Below are positions 1-5,265 of a DNA stretch of 6,304 nt, in pieces. Origin of the DNA: Clostridia bacterium (GTDB lineage: Bacteria; Bacillota; Clostridia; Oscillospirales; CAG-382); NCBI GenBank assembly GCA_017938055.1, contig JAGBCG010000157.1, forward strand, positions 1 to 6,304, given 5' to 3'. Each line of letters starts with the position of its first letter. Position 1 is the stretch's first letter. The notes under the pieces were generated by a model, which was given only the letters and a program-made list of their open reading frames with translations, had not been told where the DNA came from and made no database searches. Made by a program: the position numbers and the translations under genes.

Positions 1-1
1 A

Positions 2-997
2 AGAAAATCGTTGTTTGTGCTGTTTGATGAGGATTTCAATTCCGGTTTTCCCTATGTAAGTATAGACGGAAGAATTGAAATATTTCTGCGATATGAAACA
101 GGTGTATGCCTTAAAAAGCACTATGAAAAAACAAATTACGGACATACCACGCTAAGACGCCTTGAAAAGAAAGAGTATGAAAAACTGTTTCGTGCAATGA
201 TACATATGGGAATACACTTAGCAAGGCTTGATAATGGAATATTCCCTGTGGATTTGCTTGTGAGCGAGCTTGCGGCAGGAGAGGGAAGCTGTAATGTGGT
301 TGAACGCTTTAACAGTGCAATGAGAGGATTGTTTATAAGAAATCTGCAGCTTAAAAGCCGTATTCAAAAAGCTTCACAGCAAATAAAAGGCACTCTACAA
401 GAAAAGGCAATGCTTGAAGCAATGCTTACATGTCGGTTTAATGGCTACAGAGAGTTTGGAAACAGTATTGTGTATGTTTTTTCAAATCCTCCTTTTGAAA
501 AGGGTGTTACTCTGTACACAAAAAAAGCTCTTGAAAAGGCAAAAAAACTGTGCAAGGCTGCAAAGCTTGATGAAAAAGCTCTTGTTGCACCAGGGGATAG
601 CGAATATAAAGTGTATGAGGGCGGCATGAATTTCAGAGTCACCCATAAGATTGATGATGATTCGATGGAGCATAGCCTTGTGTGTGCATTTACATCCAGA
701 ATGGAAGCGGAGAAGGCAAGACTGCACTTTGAAAAATTCGGTTGTAATGACAGTGTGGTAGTTGTGACCTTTGAGGAGCTTGCAGGACAGATTAAGGAGT
801 GTGCAGGAACACTTGTAGATATGTCATCGTATGGACTTGAAATAAAGAAAAGAGAATTTGAGCAAATACATAAGTGTAAGAGCGTAAGGGGGAAAGTTGC
901 AATAAGTCTTAAGAAAAAAGATGAAACACCACCCAAGTCTGAGGAGGATGAAAATACGTCACAAACTGATGAGGAAAATGGCTCAGAGGAAGCTTGA
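2..997 (+). CDS. Hypothetical protein, 5' end probably outside the window
   Basis: I do not recognise this protein. The frame is open from the left edge. The first possible start is TTG at 11, but codons 2-10 (Arg-Lys-Ser) are also open and no ribosome-binding site is visible, so the gene is probably 5'-truncated. About 328 residues are visible up to the TGA ending at 997. No signal peptide or transmembrane segment is seen. Numbering from the TTG codon, the middle (about residues 95-145) is rich in Lys, Arg, Gln, Leu and Glu, compatible with a helical or coiled segment. A Lys-rich stretch follows at about 170-190. The last ~30 residues are a low-complexity charged tail, a KKKDE patch passing into Glu/Asp/Ser/Thr-rich sequence, likely disordered. 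The protein looks cytoplasmic. It converges on the purine operon, with terminator hairpins between them. Its coding status is well supported by length and regular codon use; its function is unknown. Confidence 0.8.
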   Translation, partial: RKSLFVLFDEDFNSGFPYVSIDGRIEIFLRYETGVCLKKHYEKTNYGHTTLRRLEKKEYEKLFRAMIHMGIHLARLDNGIFPVDLLVSELAAGEGSCNVVERFNSAMRGLFIRNLQLKSRIQKASQQIKGTLQEKAMLEAMLTCRFNGYREFGNSIVYVFSNPPFEKGVTLYTKKALEKAKKLCKAAKLDEKALVAPGDSEYKVYEGGMNFRVTHKIDDDSMEHSLVCAFTSRMEAEKARLHFEKFGCNDSVVVVTFEELAGQIKECAGTLVDMSSYGLEIKKREFEQIHKCKSVRGKVAISLKKKDETPPKSEEDENTSQTDEENGSEEA

Positions 998-1024
998 AAT
1001 CAAGATTTATAAGTTTTTGGTGTT

Positions 1025-1073
1025 AAAAAGTATAAAAAACAAGTCCGAGCAACTGTTGTTGTGCCCGGACTTG
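1025..1073 (-). terminator. Likely intrinsic terminator of the purine operon
   Basis: An 8-bp perfect stem pairs CAAGTCCG (1040-1047) with CGGACTTG (1066-1073), extended by one mismatch and a GC/GC pair, with a loop of about 12 nt. Read on the minus strand, the stem is followed directly by six T residues (complement of 1034-1039) and soon another run of five T, a good U-tract. On the plus strand the downstream bases are not T-rich. It therefore suits the leftward transcript leaving the AICAR formyltransferase gene, about 80 nt past its stop codon. Confidence 0.6.
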
Positions 1074-1090
1074 ATTTAAATAGTTATATT

Positions 1091-1138
1091 ACGGCTTTGT
1101 TTTTGCATTATATTGTGAAAAAAGCCGTTTTTATTTTT
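1091..1138 (+). terminator. Likely intrinsic terminator of the leftmost gene
   Basis: ACGGCTTT (1091-1098) pairs with AAAGCCGT (1121-1128), and further A/T pairs are possible towards the loop. The T-rich run TTTTTATTTTT begins at the base of the stem (1128-1138). This is right for plus-strand transcription coming out of the gene ending at 997, although it lies about 93 nt beyond the stop. On the minus strand the sequence after the hairpin has no good T-tract. Confidence 0.6.
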
Positions 1139-1154
1139 CAAAAAAACAAAATGA

Positions 1155-2339
1155 TTAATGGTGGAATAATCTCATGCCAGTAAAGGACATAGCCATACCA
1201 TACTTGTCTGCAGTTTGTATAACAAGGTCGTCTCTGATTGAGCCGCCGGGCTGTGCTATATAGCTTACACCACTCTTTTTAGCTCTTTCAACGTTGTCAC
1301 CAAAGGGGAAGAAAGCGTCACTGCCAAGAGAAACACCGGAAAGTGAAGCAAGGTATTCCTTAGCTTCAGCATCTGTAAGAGGCTCAGGCTGCTTTGTAAA
1401 GTACTTCTGCCAGATACCGTCTGCACAAACGTCTTCCTCGTTCTTGTTGATATAGCCGTCAATAACATTGTCACGGTCAGCTCTTCCAAGTGTGTCAATG
1501 AAAGGAAGATTAAGAACTTTATCGTGCTGACGAAGCTGCCAGGTGTCAGCCTTTGTACCTGCAAGACGTGTGCAGTGAATTCTTGACTGCTGTCCGGCAC
1601 CTACGCCGATAGCCTGACCGTCAACAGCGTAGCAAACGGAGTTTGACTGAGTGTATTTGAGAGTGATTAAAGCAACGATAAGGTCACGTATTGCTTCGTC
1701 TGTAAGATTTTTGTTGGTTGTTACAACGTTTGAAAGAAGCTCCTTGTTGATTACAAAGTTGTTTCTGCCCTGTTCAAATGTAATGCCGTAAACCTGTTTT
1801 GTTTCCTGAGAAGCGGGAACGTAAGTGGGGTCAATTTTAACGATATTGTAGTTACCTTTTTTCTTAGTCTTGAGAATTTCAAGAGCCTCGTCAGTGTAGC
1901 CGGGAGCAATAACACCGTCGGAAACCTCACGCTTTAAGAGAAGAGCCGTTGTCTTGTCGCAAATGTCGCTCAGAGCTACCCAGTCGCCGAATGAACACAT
2001 TCTGTCTGTGCCTCTTGCTCTTGCATAAGCACAGGCAAGGGGAGAATCGTTAACACCCTCGATGTCATCTGCAAAAACAGCCTTTAAGAGCTTTTCTGAA
2101 AGGGAAAGACCGAGTGCAGCACCTGCGGGGCTTACGTGCTTGAAAGAAGCTGCTGCGGGAATACCGAAAGCATCCTTTAATTCACGAACAAGCTGGTAAG
2201 AGTTGAAAGCATCAAGAAAATTGATGTAGCCGGGTCTGCCGCAGAGAATTTCAATAGGAAGCTCGCTTCCGTCAGCCATGTAAATTTTGGAAGGCTTCTG
2301 ATTTGGGTTACAACCGTATTTAAGTTCAAATTCTTTCAT
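1155..2339 (-). CDS. purH: Stand-alone AICAR formyltransferase (purine step 9)
   Basis: Phosphoribosylaminoimidazolecarboxamide formyltransferase. It transfers a formyl group from 10-formyltetrahydrofolate to AICAR, giving FAICAR, the penultimate step of IMP synthesis in the cytoplasm. The 394 residues contain only the transformylase region; the ~200-residue IMP cyclohydrolase domain at the N-terminus of ordinary bacterial PurH is absent. Visible motifs are FKHVSPAGAA at 66-75, whose Lys67-His68 correspond to the catalytic Lys266-His267 of human ATIC; the YARARGTDRM region at 105-114; REVSDGVIAPGY at 137-148; GVGAGQQSRIHCTRLAG at 245-261; SDAFFPFGDN at 340-349; and QPGGSIRDD at 363-371. The middle resembles animal ATIC more than E. 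coli PurH, while the QPGGSIRDD end is bacterial in style. The ATG start is supported by a GGAGA ribosome-binding site (complement of 2347-2351) 7 nt upstream. The gene lies downstream of, and probably in the same transcript as, the IMP cyclohydrolase gene that supplies the missing activity. The symbol purH is used for the activity, not for the fused architecture. Confidence 0.95.
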   Translation of the reverse strand: MKEFELKYGCNPNQKPSKIYMADGSELPIEILCGRPGYINFLDAFNSYQLVRELKDAFGIPAAASFKHVSPAGAALGLSLSEKLLKAVFADDIEGVNDSPLACAYARARGTDRMCSFGDWVALSDICDKTTALLLKREVSDGVIAPGYTDEALEILKTKKKGNYNIVKIDPTYVPASQETKQVYGITFEQGRNNFVINKELLSNVVTTNKNLTDEAIRDLIVALITLKYTQSNSVCYAVDGQAIGVGAGQQSRIHCTRLAGTKADTWQLRQHDKVLNLPFIDTLGRADRDNVIDGYINKNEEDVCADGIWQKYFTKQPEPLTDAEAKEYLASLSGVSLGSDAFFPFGDNVERAKKSGVSYIAQPGGSIRDDLVIQTADKYGMAMSFTGMRLFHH

Positions 2340-2424
2340 TTTAAAATCTCCGTTTCTGTATATTTTATCTAATTTGTTTACAACTTAACGTCTCGAACTT
2401 TACATTTGCACACAAAGTTTTTTT

Positions 2425-2558
2425 GTCATTCTGAGCGTAGCAAAGCGAAGTCGAAGAATCTGATGCATGACAATTTGTACTTACTTTAGCCGATGTAGAA
2501 AGCCTGGCTGTACAGATCCTTCGACTGCGGCACTTTATGTGCCTTCGCTCAGGATGAC
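2425..2558. repeat. Imperfect inverted-repeat element (~134 bp)
   Basis: The left arm (2425-2461) begins GTCATTCTGAGCG and ends GTCGAAGAATCT. The right arm (2514-2558), read as its reverse complement, begins GTCATCCTGAGCG and ends GTCGAAGGATCT. The two arms match end to end except for a short central difference in each. The right arm also carries its own small hairpin, GGCAC/GTGCC at 2529-2543. The arms are separated by about 52 bp. From memory, the GTCAT(T/C)CTGAGCG...GAAGAATCT motif is a widespread intergenic repeat in gut Clostridia and other bacteria. It encodes no transposase, so it resembles a non-autonomous, MITE- or REP-like palindrome. It sits between two purine genes and would be transcribed as a large RNA hairpin. 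Confidence 0.8.
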
Positions 2559-2595
2559 AGACAGAGCTTGGCAACAGTAAATTTAGTAGTTATAA

Positions 2596-2622
2596 CGTAG
2601 TAGGGGCGACCTTTGGTCGTAA
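2596..2622. repeat. Short GC-rich palindrome of a second repeat type
   Basis: The sequence GTAGTAGGGGCGACC TTT GGTCGT contains a 6-bp stem (2606-2611 with 2615-2620, one G-T wobble) around a TTT loop. The TAGGGGCG-plus-palindrome form resembles short dispersed repeats familiar from gut Clostridia genomes; that resemblance is from memory. It lies 16 nt beyond the stop of the IMP cyclohydrolase gene. It has no following T-tract on the minus strand, so it is not a convincing terminator. Confidence 0.5.
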
Positions 2623-2637
2623 GCAAAACTGTGATTT

Positions 2638-3369
2638 TCAGTTGTTTTTGTTGATGATAATTTCTTCTGCCTGTTTTGTTTCAAGGTTAACAGTTCTTAC
2701 GAACAGTGAAACCTTGTTGTTTTCGTTGAGGTTGTTCCATACAACGTCTGCAAGCTCTTTTGCAGTGTTTGGCATAATAACCTTCTCAGGCTCACCCATA
2801 AATGAGGGAATGGGATTTCCGTCATGCTCGTAGGTGTGAATAAAGTGGCCGTGACCGCTTCTTGGTGAGTAGTTGAAGAAATAGCGGTTGCATACGCTGT
2901 CATCACCATCAGCACTCTTGAGAATTGACATTTTATAGGTGAAGTCATTGTTTTTGTAGTAGAGCATACCCGAAATTCTGGGTGTGAAATTGGGTGAATC
3001 AGGCTCAAATTCCCTTGTGGTGAGAGCTTTTTCAAAAGCGTAGAAGTCACTTTCGTCTTGCTTTGCAAAATTAAAAATGGTGTCTGTCTGGTCACCATTG
3101 GTTATGATGTCAGAGCAGTCAAGAGCAAGATAAGGATTGTAAATGATAAGGCTGGGGTCGGAAAGCTTTGATTCATCAAAAGCCTTTGTTCTCATACCGC
3201 CCTCGTAGCGTTCAAAAATTCTGTTGCGGCTGTTTTCACTTCTGCCCATGATAAAGTAAGCAATCATGGCACTTTTGCCGTCGGCAGACTTACCGATGAT
3301 AATACCTCTGCCGGGGTACTCATTTGTTGAGAGCAGTGAAGCGATGTCATTTGTGTTGTAGTTTCCCAT
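2638..3369 (-). CDS. purO: IMP cyclohydrolase, PurO family (purine step 10)
   Basis: IMP cyclohydrolase closes the ring of FAICAR to give IMP, the last step of de novo purine synthesis. The 243-residue protein matches the separate IMP_cyclohyd (PurO-like) family, first known from archaea and found in some Clostridia, rather than the N-terminal domain of PurH. Recognisable blocks are EYPGRGIIIG at 17-26, YFIMGRSENSRNR at 38-50, NPYLALD at 78-84, and GHGHFIHTYEHDGNPIPSF at 172-190. No signal peptide or membrane segment is seen, so it is cytoplasmic. An upstream in-frame ATG at 3402 is rejected: it lies inside the terminator T-tract of the leader, whereas the ATG at 3369 has the ribosome-binding site AGAAAGGA 8 nt upstream. 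The partner formyltransferase follows about 300 nt downstream on the same strand with no clear terminator or promoter between. The gene lies directly behind a ZTP-type riboswitch. The symbol purO is taken from the archaeal family name. Confidence 0.92.
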   Translation of the reverse strand: MGNYNTNDIASLLSTNEYPGRGIIIGKSADGKSAMIAYFIMGRSENSRNRIFERYEGGMRTKAFDESKLSDPSLIIYNPYLALDCSDIITNGDQTDTIFNFAKQDESDFYAFEKALTTREFEPDSPNFTPRISGMLYYKNNDFTYKMSILKSADGDDSVCNRYFFNYSPRSGHGHFIHTYEHDGNPIPSFMGEPEKVIMPNTAKELADVVWNNLNENNKVSLFVRTVNLETKQAEEIIINKNN

Positions 3370-3377
3370 AATACAAA

Positions 3378-3385
3378 TCCTTTCT
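3378..3385 (-). promoter_or_regulatory. Ribosome-binding site fixing the IMP cyclohydrolase start
   Basis: Read on the minus strand this is AGAAAGGA, ending 8 nt before the ATG at 3369. It follows the leader terminator and decides for this start over the in-frame ATG at 3402. Confidence 0.8.
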
Positions 3386-3392
3386 TTTGACC

Positions 3393-3426
3393 AAAAAAAC
3401 AAGGCAGCTCCCGAAATGAAGCTGCC
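3393..3426 (-). terminator. Riboswitch-controlled intrinsic terminator
   Basis: On the minus strand GGCAGCT (3426-3420) pairs with AGCTGCC (3409-3403) around a 10-nt loop, followed by TTG and seven T residues (3402-3393). The 5' arm of this hairpin uses the GGC of the conserved CTGGGC at the 3' end of the aptamer. Ligand binding would hold those bases in the aptamer and prevent the terminator from forming: an ON switch acting by attenuation. Confidence 0.85.
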
Positions 3427-3495
3427 CAGACGGTCGACATTTTGTTATTGCCGGCACTTCCTTGCGGTATTCCGCTTCCGTCAGTTGTGTCAGCC
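3421..3495 (-). promoter_or_regulatory. ZTP/ZMP (pfl) riboswitch aptamer
   Basis: Read on the minus strand the leader shows the layout of the pfl/ZTP class. An outer stem pairs GGCTGACAC (3495-3487) with GTGCCGGC (3457-3450), with one mismatch. The joining segment holds TGACGG (3483-3478). A small hairpin GCGG-AATA-CCGC (3475-3464) follows, then AAGGAA before the closing strand. The downstream conserved CCGTCTGGGC (3433-3424) can form the class pseudoknot through CCGTC with GACGG. The usual form is GGCG/CGCC, so here both sides have changed together (GACG/CGTC) with pairing kept. Known members bind ZTP or ZMP (AICAR) and control folate and purine genes, which fits the two enzymes downstream. 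The aptamer begins about 8 nt after the predicted transcription start. Identified by eye without a covariance-model search. Confidence 0.85.
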
Positions 3496-3509
3496 TGTTT
3501 TACAAACAA

Positions 3510-3538
3510 ATTCTAACATATTTTTACATGAATGTCAA
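3510..3538 (-). promoter_or_regulatory. Sigma-70/SigA-type promoter of the purine operon
   Basis: Read on the minus strand: -35 TTGACA (3538-3533, perfect consensus), a 17-nt spacer, and -10 TAGAAT (3515-3510) preceded by TGT, giving an extended -10 (TGTTAGAAT). Transcription would start near 3503, a few bases before the riboswitch. The promoter strength suggests control is exerted mainly by attenuation. Confidence 0.85.
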
Positions 3539-3662
3539 TAGAAAAAATACAATTTTTAACATTGCTTTAAAATTTATCATCTGTACAGTTTTTAAGGAAT
3601 ATACGTTAAGCGAAAATAAAGGTTTATTTACAGTATAGAAAAGAATATTGTGGCGGTTTTTG

Positions 3663-3691
3663 TTGACAAAGGATGAGAAAAGTTATATAAT
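3663..3691 (+). promoter_or_regulatory. SigA-type promoter of the adenylation operon
   Basis: TTGACA (3663-3668) and TATAAT (3686-3691) are both perfect consensus hexamers with the optimal 17-nt spacer. The predicted start near 3698 leaves a leader of only about 29 nt, with no room for a riboswitch. No clear inverted repeat for a repressor overlaps it, so expression may be constitutive unless a regulator binds further upstream. Confidence 0.85.
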
Positions 3692-3711
3692 TAATATGTA
3701 TTTTTGTGTTT

Positions 3712-3717
3712 AGGGAT
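3712..3717 (+). promoter_or_regulatory. Ribosome-binding site deciding the first adenylation start
   Basis: AGGGAT lies 9-10 nt before the ATG at 3727. The alternative GTG at 3706 would lie upstream of this site, about 8 nt after the predicted transcription start, and has no Shine-Dalgarno of its own. Confidence 0.65.
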
Positions 3718-3726
3718 GATAAAATT

Positions 3727-5265
3727 ATGATTATAAATTCAGCGGTAAGACTGCTTGATAAGGCAAGTGAAAAATATTGTGACAATGTTGCATTGACTGA
3801 TGAAAATGGCTCTTTGACATATGGAGAATATAAGAAAACGGCAATGAATGTTGCAGGAGGACTTTTGCAGTATCTTGATAAGAGCAATAAGGTAAAGCCT
3901 GTGGTTGTGTGCATGAAGAAATCAAAGGAAATGGTATGTACCTTTATGGGTATAATGTACTGCGGCGGATGTTATGTGCCAACACAAAGTGATATACCAT
4001 TGTCAAGACTTGAAAAAATTGTGGAAAATTTAAATCCTGTTCTTATCGTGTATGATGATACCACAAAGGAGCATGTTCTGTCAGCAAACTTACAGGTAAA
4101 ATGTGTTTCGTATGATATGCTTTCATGCTCAAAAGCAAATGAACAAGTCATAGAGCAAATAGTTTCACAAATAGTTGATACAGACCCAATATATATGATG
4201 TACACATCAGGCTCAACGGGTGTGCCAAAGGGCGTTACCGTGTCCCATAGAGGAGTTGTTGACTATGCAATTTGGACAAGCAAAACCTTTGGGTTTACTC
4301 AAGAGGATATATTTGGAAATCAAGCACCATTTTATTTTGATAACTCAATTTTTGATATTTATACCTGTCTTTTAACGGGTGCACAGATGAATATAATTCC
4401 CGAAAGCCTTTTTATGTTCCCATCAAAGCTTCCTGAATTTATACGTGATAACGGTATTACCACGATTTTCTGGGTGCCTACGGTTATGATAAATGTAGCA
4501 AATTCTGGTGCATTGTCACTTGTTAAAATGCCCACACTCAAAAATGTGCTTTTCTGTGGTGAGGTTATGCCAAACTCGGCACTTAATGTGTGGAGAAGGG
4601 ATGCAGGTGAGCTTATGTATGCAAACCTTTATGGTCCTACCGAAATTACGGATGTGTGTACCTACTACATAGTGGACAGAAAATTTGATGATAACGAAAA
4701 ATTACCAATAGGAATTCCTTGCGAAAACATGAAAGCAATAATTCTCACCGAGGATGGAAAACAAGCACAAAAAGGTGAGCAAGGAGAATTGTGCATAGGA
4801 GGAAGCGGAGTATCTTTAGGATATTTTAACGCAAAGGAAATTACAGATAAAGCTTTTATTCAGAATCCACTCAATCCCTACTATCACGAAAGACTGTATA
4901 GAACAGGAGATATATGCTATATGTCAGAGGATGGGCTTATAATGTATGTTGGAAGAATGGATAGTCAGATAAAATTAAAGGGCAATAGAATAGAGCTTGG
5001 GGAAATAGAAAATGCGGCACAGTGCCTTGAGGAAATAGAAAACGCATGTGCAATATTTGACAGTGAAAACGAAAAGATATTTTTGTTTGCTGAAACTAGT
5101 CACAAGCTTGTACTTAGAAAGGTAAATAATGAGCTTAAAAAGTACATTCCCAAATATATGCTTCCAACAGAGCTTGTTTGCCTTGAAAAGCTGCCGCATA
5201 CAGCAAATGATAAAATAGACCGTGTAACACTTAAAAAGACCTATATTACAGGAGAAATTCAATGA
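3727..5265 (+). CDS. Stand-alone amino-acid adenylation enzyme (DltA/NRPS A-domain type)
   Basis: A 512-residue ANL-superfamily enzyme that should activate a carboxylic acid, probably an amino acid, with ATP to an aminoacyl-AMP and load it on a carrier-protein thiol. All core motifs are present: A3 YTSGSTGVPKG 159-169; A4 FDNSIFD 204-210 with Asp205, which contacts the substrate amino group in amino-acid-activating members; A5 NLYGPTE 300-306; A6 GELCIGG 353-359; A7 YRTGD 391-395; A8 from GRMD 409-412 to GEIE 425-428; and A10 NDKID with catalytic Lys496. Length and the FCGEVMPN block (276-283) resemble DltA, the D-alanine:carrier-protein ligase; Cys277 aligns with the DltA cysteine linked to D-alanine selection. 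My by-eye alignment to GrsA gives pocket residues D-N-F-F-L-C-L-D-V. No carrier, condensation or thioesterase domain is fused. ATG at 3727 is chosen over GTG at 3706 because of the AGGGAT site. The next gene overlaps by 4 nt. A dlt operon is doubtful because a second A enzyme follows rather than dltB. The enzyme class is certain; the substrate is not. Confidence 0.9.
   Translation: MIINSAVRLLDKASEKYCDNVALTDENGSLTYGEYKKTAMNVAGGLLQYLDKSNKVKPVVVCMKKSKEMVCTFMGIMYCGGCYVPTQSDIPLSRLEKIVENLNPVLIVYDDTTKEHVLSANLQVKCVSYDMLSCSKANEQVIEQIVSQIVDTDPIYMMYTSGSTGVPKGVTVSHRGVVDYAIWTSKTFGFTQEDIFGNQAPFYFDNSIFDIYTCLLTGAQMNIIPESLFMFPSKLPEFIRDNGITTIFWVPTVMINVANSGALSLVKMPTLKNVLFCGEVMPNSALNVWRRDAGELMYANLYGPTEITDVCTYYIVDRKFDDNEKLPIGIPCENMKAIILTEDGKQAQKGEQGELCIGGSGVSLGYFNAKEITDKAFIQNPLNPYYHERLYRTGDICYMSEDGLIMYVGRMDSQIKLKGNRIELGEIENAAQCLEEIENACAIFDSENEKIFLFAETSHKLVLRKVNNELKKYIPKYMLPTELVCLEKLPHTANDKIDRVTLKKTYITGEIQ

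Larger units (their letters stand above)
3370..3726. other. Divergent regulatory region between two operons
   Basis: This 357-nt gap carries no gene. From left to right it holds the ribosome-binding site, terminator, riboswitch aptamer and promoter of the leftward purine operon (3378-3538), then an AT-rich stretch (3539-3662) in which I see no defined operator, repeat or small gene, then the promoter and ribosome-binding site of the rightward adenylation operon (3663-3717). The A/T runs around 3539-3570 lie just upstream of the purine -35 box and could act as an UP element; this is speculative. Confidence 0.7.

Noticed and set aside
445..936. 163-residue antisense frame over the leftmost gene
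   Set aside because: It is a shadow of the plus-strand coding frame, Ser/Leu/Phe-rich as expected for antisense of Lys/Glu-rich sequence, and has no start signals.
2352..2400. Possible separate promoter just before the AICAR formyltransferase
   Set aside because: A TAAAAT-like -10 exists on the minus strand, but no acceptable -35 lies at the right spacing; co-transcription from the riboswitch promoter is simpler.
2365..2574. 69-residue minus-strand reading frame between the purine genes
   Set aside because: It is a translation of the inverted-repeat element; CHPER- and YAQND-like peptides are the usual artefacts of this repeat. No ribosome-binding site or family resemblance is seen.
3370..3402. 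In-frame ATG at 3402 extending the IMP cyclohydrolase by 11 residues
   Set aside because: The extension falls in the terminator T-tract and leader; the ATG at 3369 has a strong, well-spaced ribosome-binding site and begins at the family's usual N-terminus.
3264..3509. 81-residue minus-strand frame across the riboswitch
   Set aside because: It spans the structured leader and overlaps the IMP cyclohydrolase gene in another frame; the leader is explained by the riboswitch.
3706..3726. GTG at 3706 as start of the first adenylation gene
   Set aside because: It would lie about 8 nt from the predicted transcription start without a Shine-Dalgarno site; the ATG at 3727 follows AGGGAT.
3727..5265. 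Calling the first adenylation gene dltA
   Set aside because: It resembles DltA in length and in the FCGE block, but the next gene is another adenylation enzyme rather than dltB and the pocket differs elsewhere, so the symbol is not justified.
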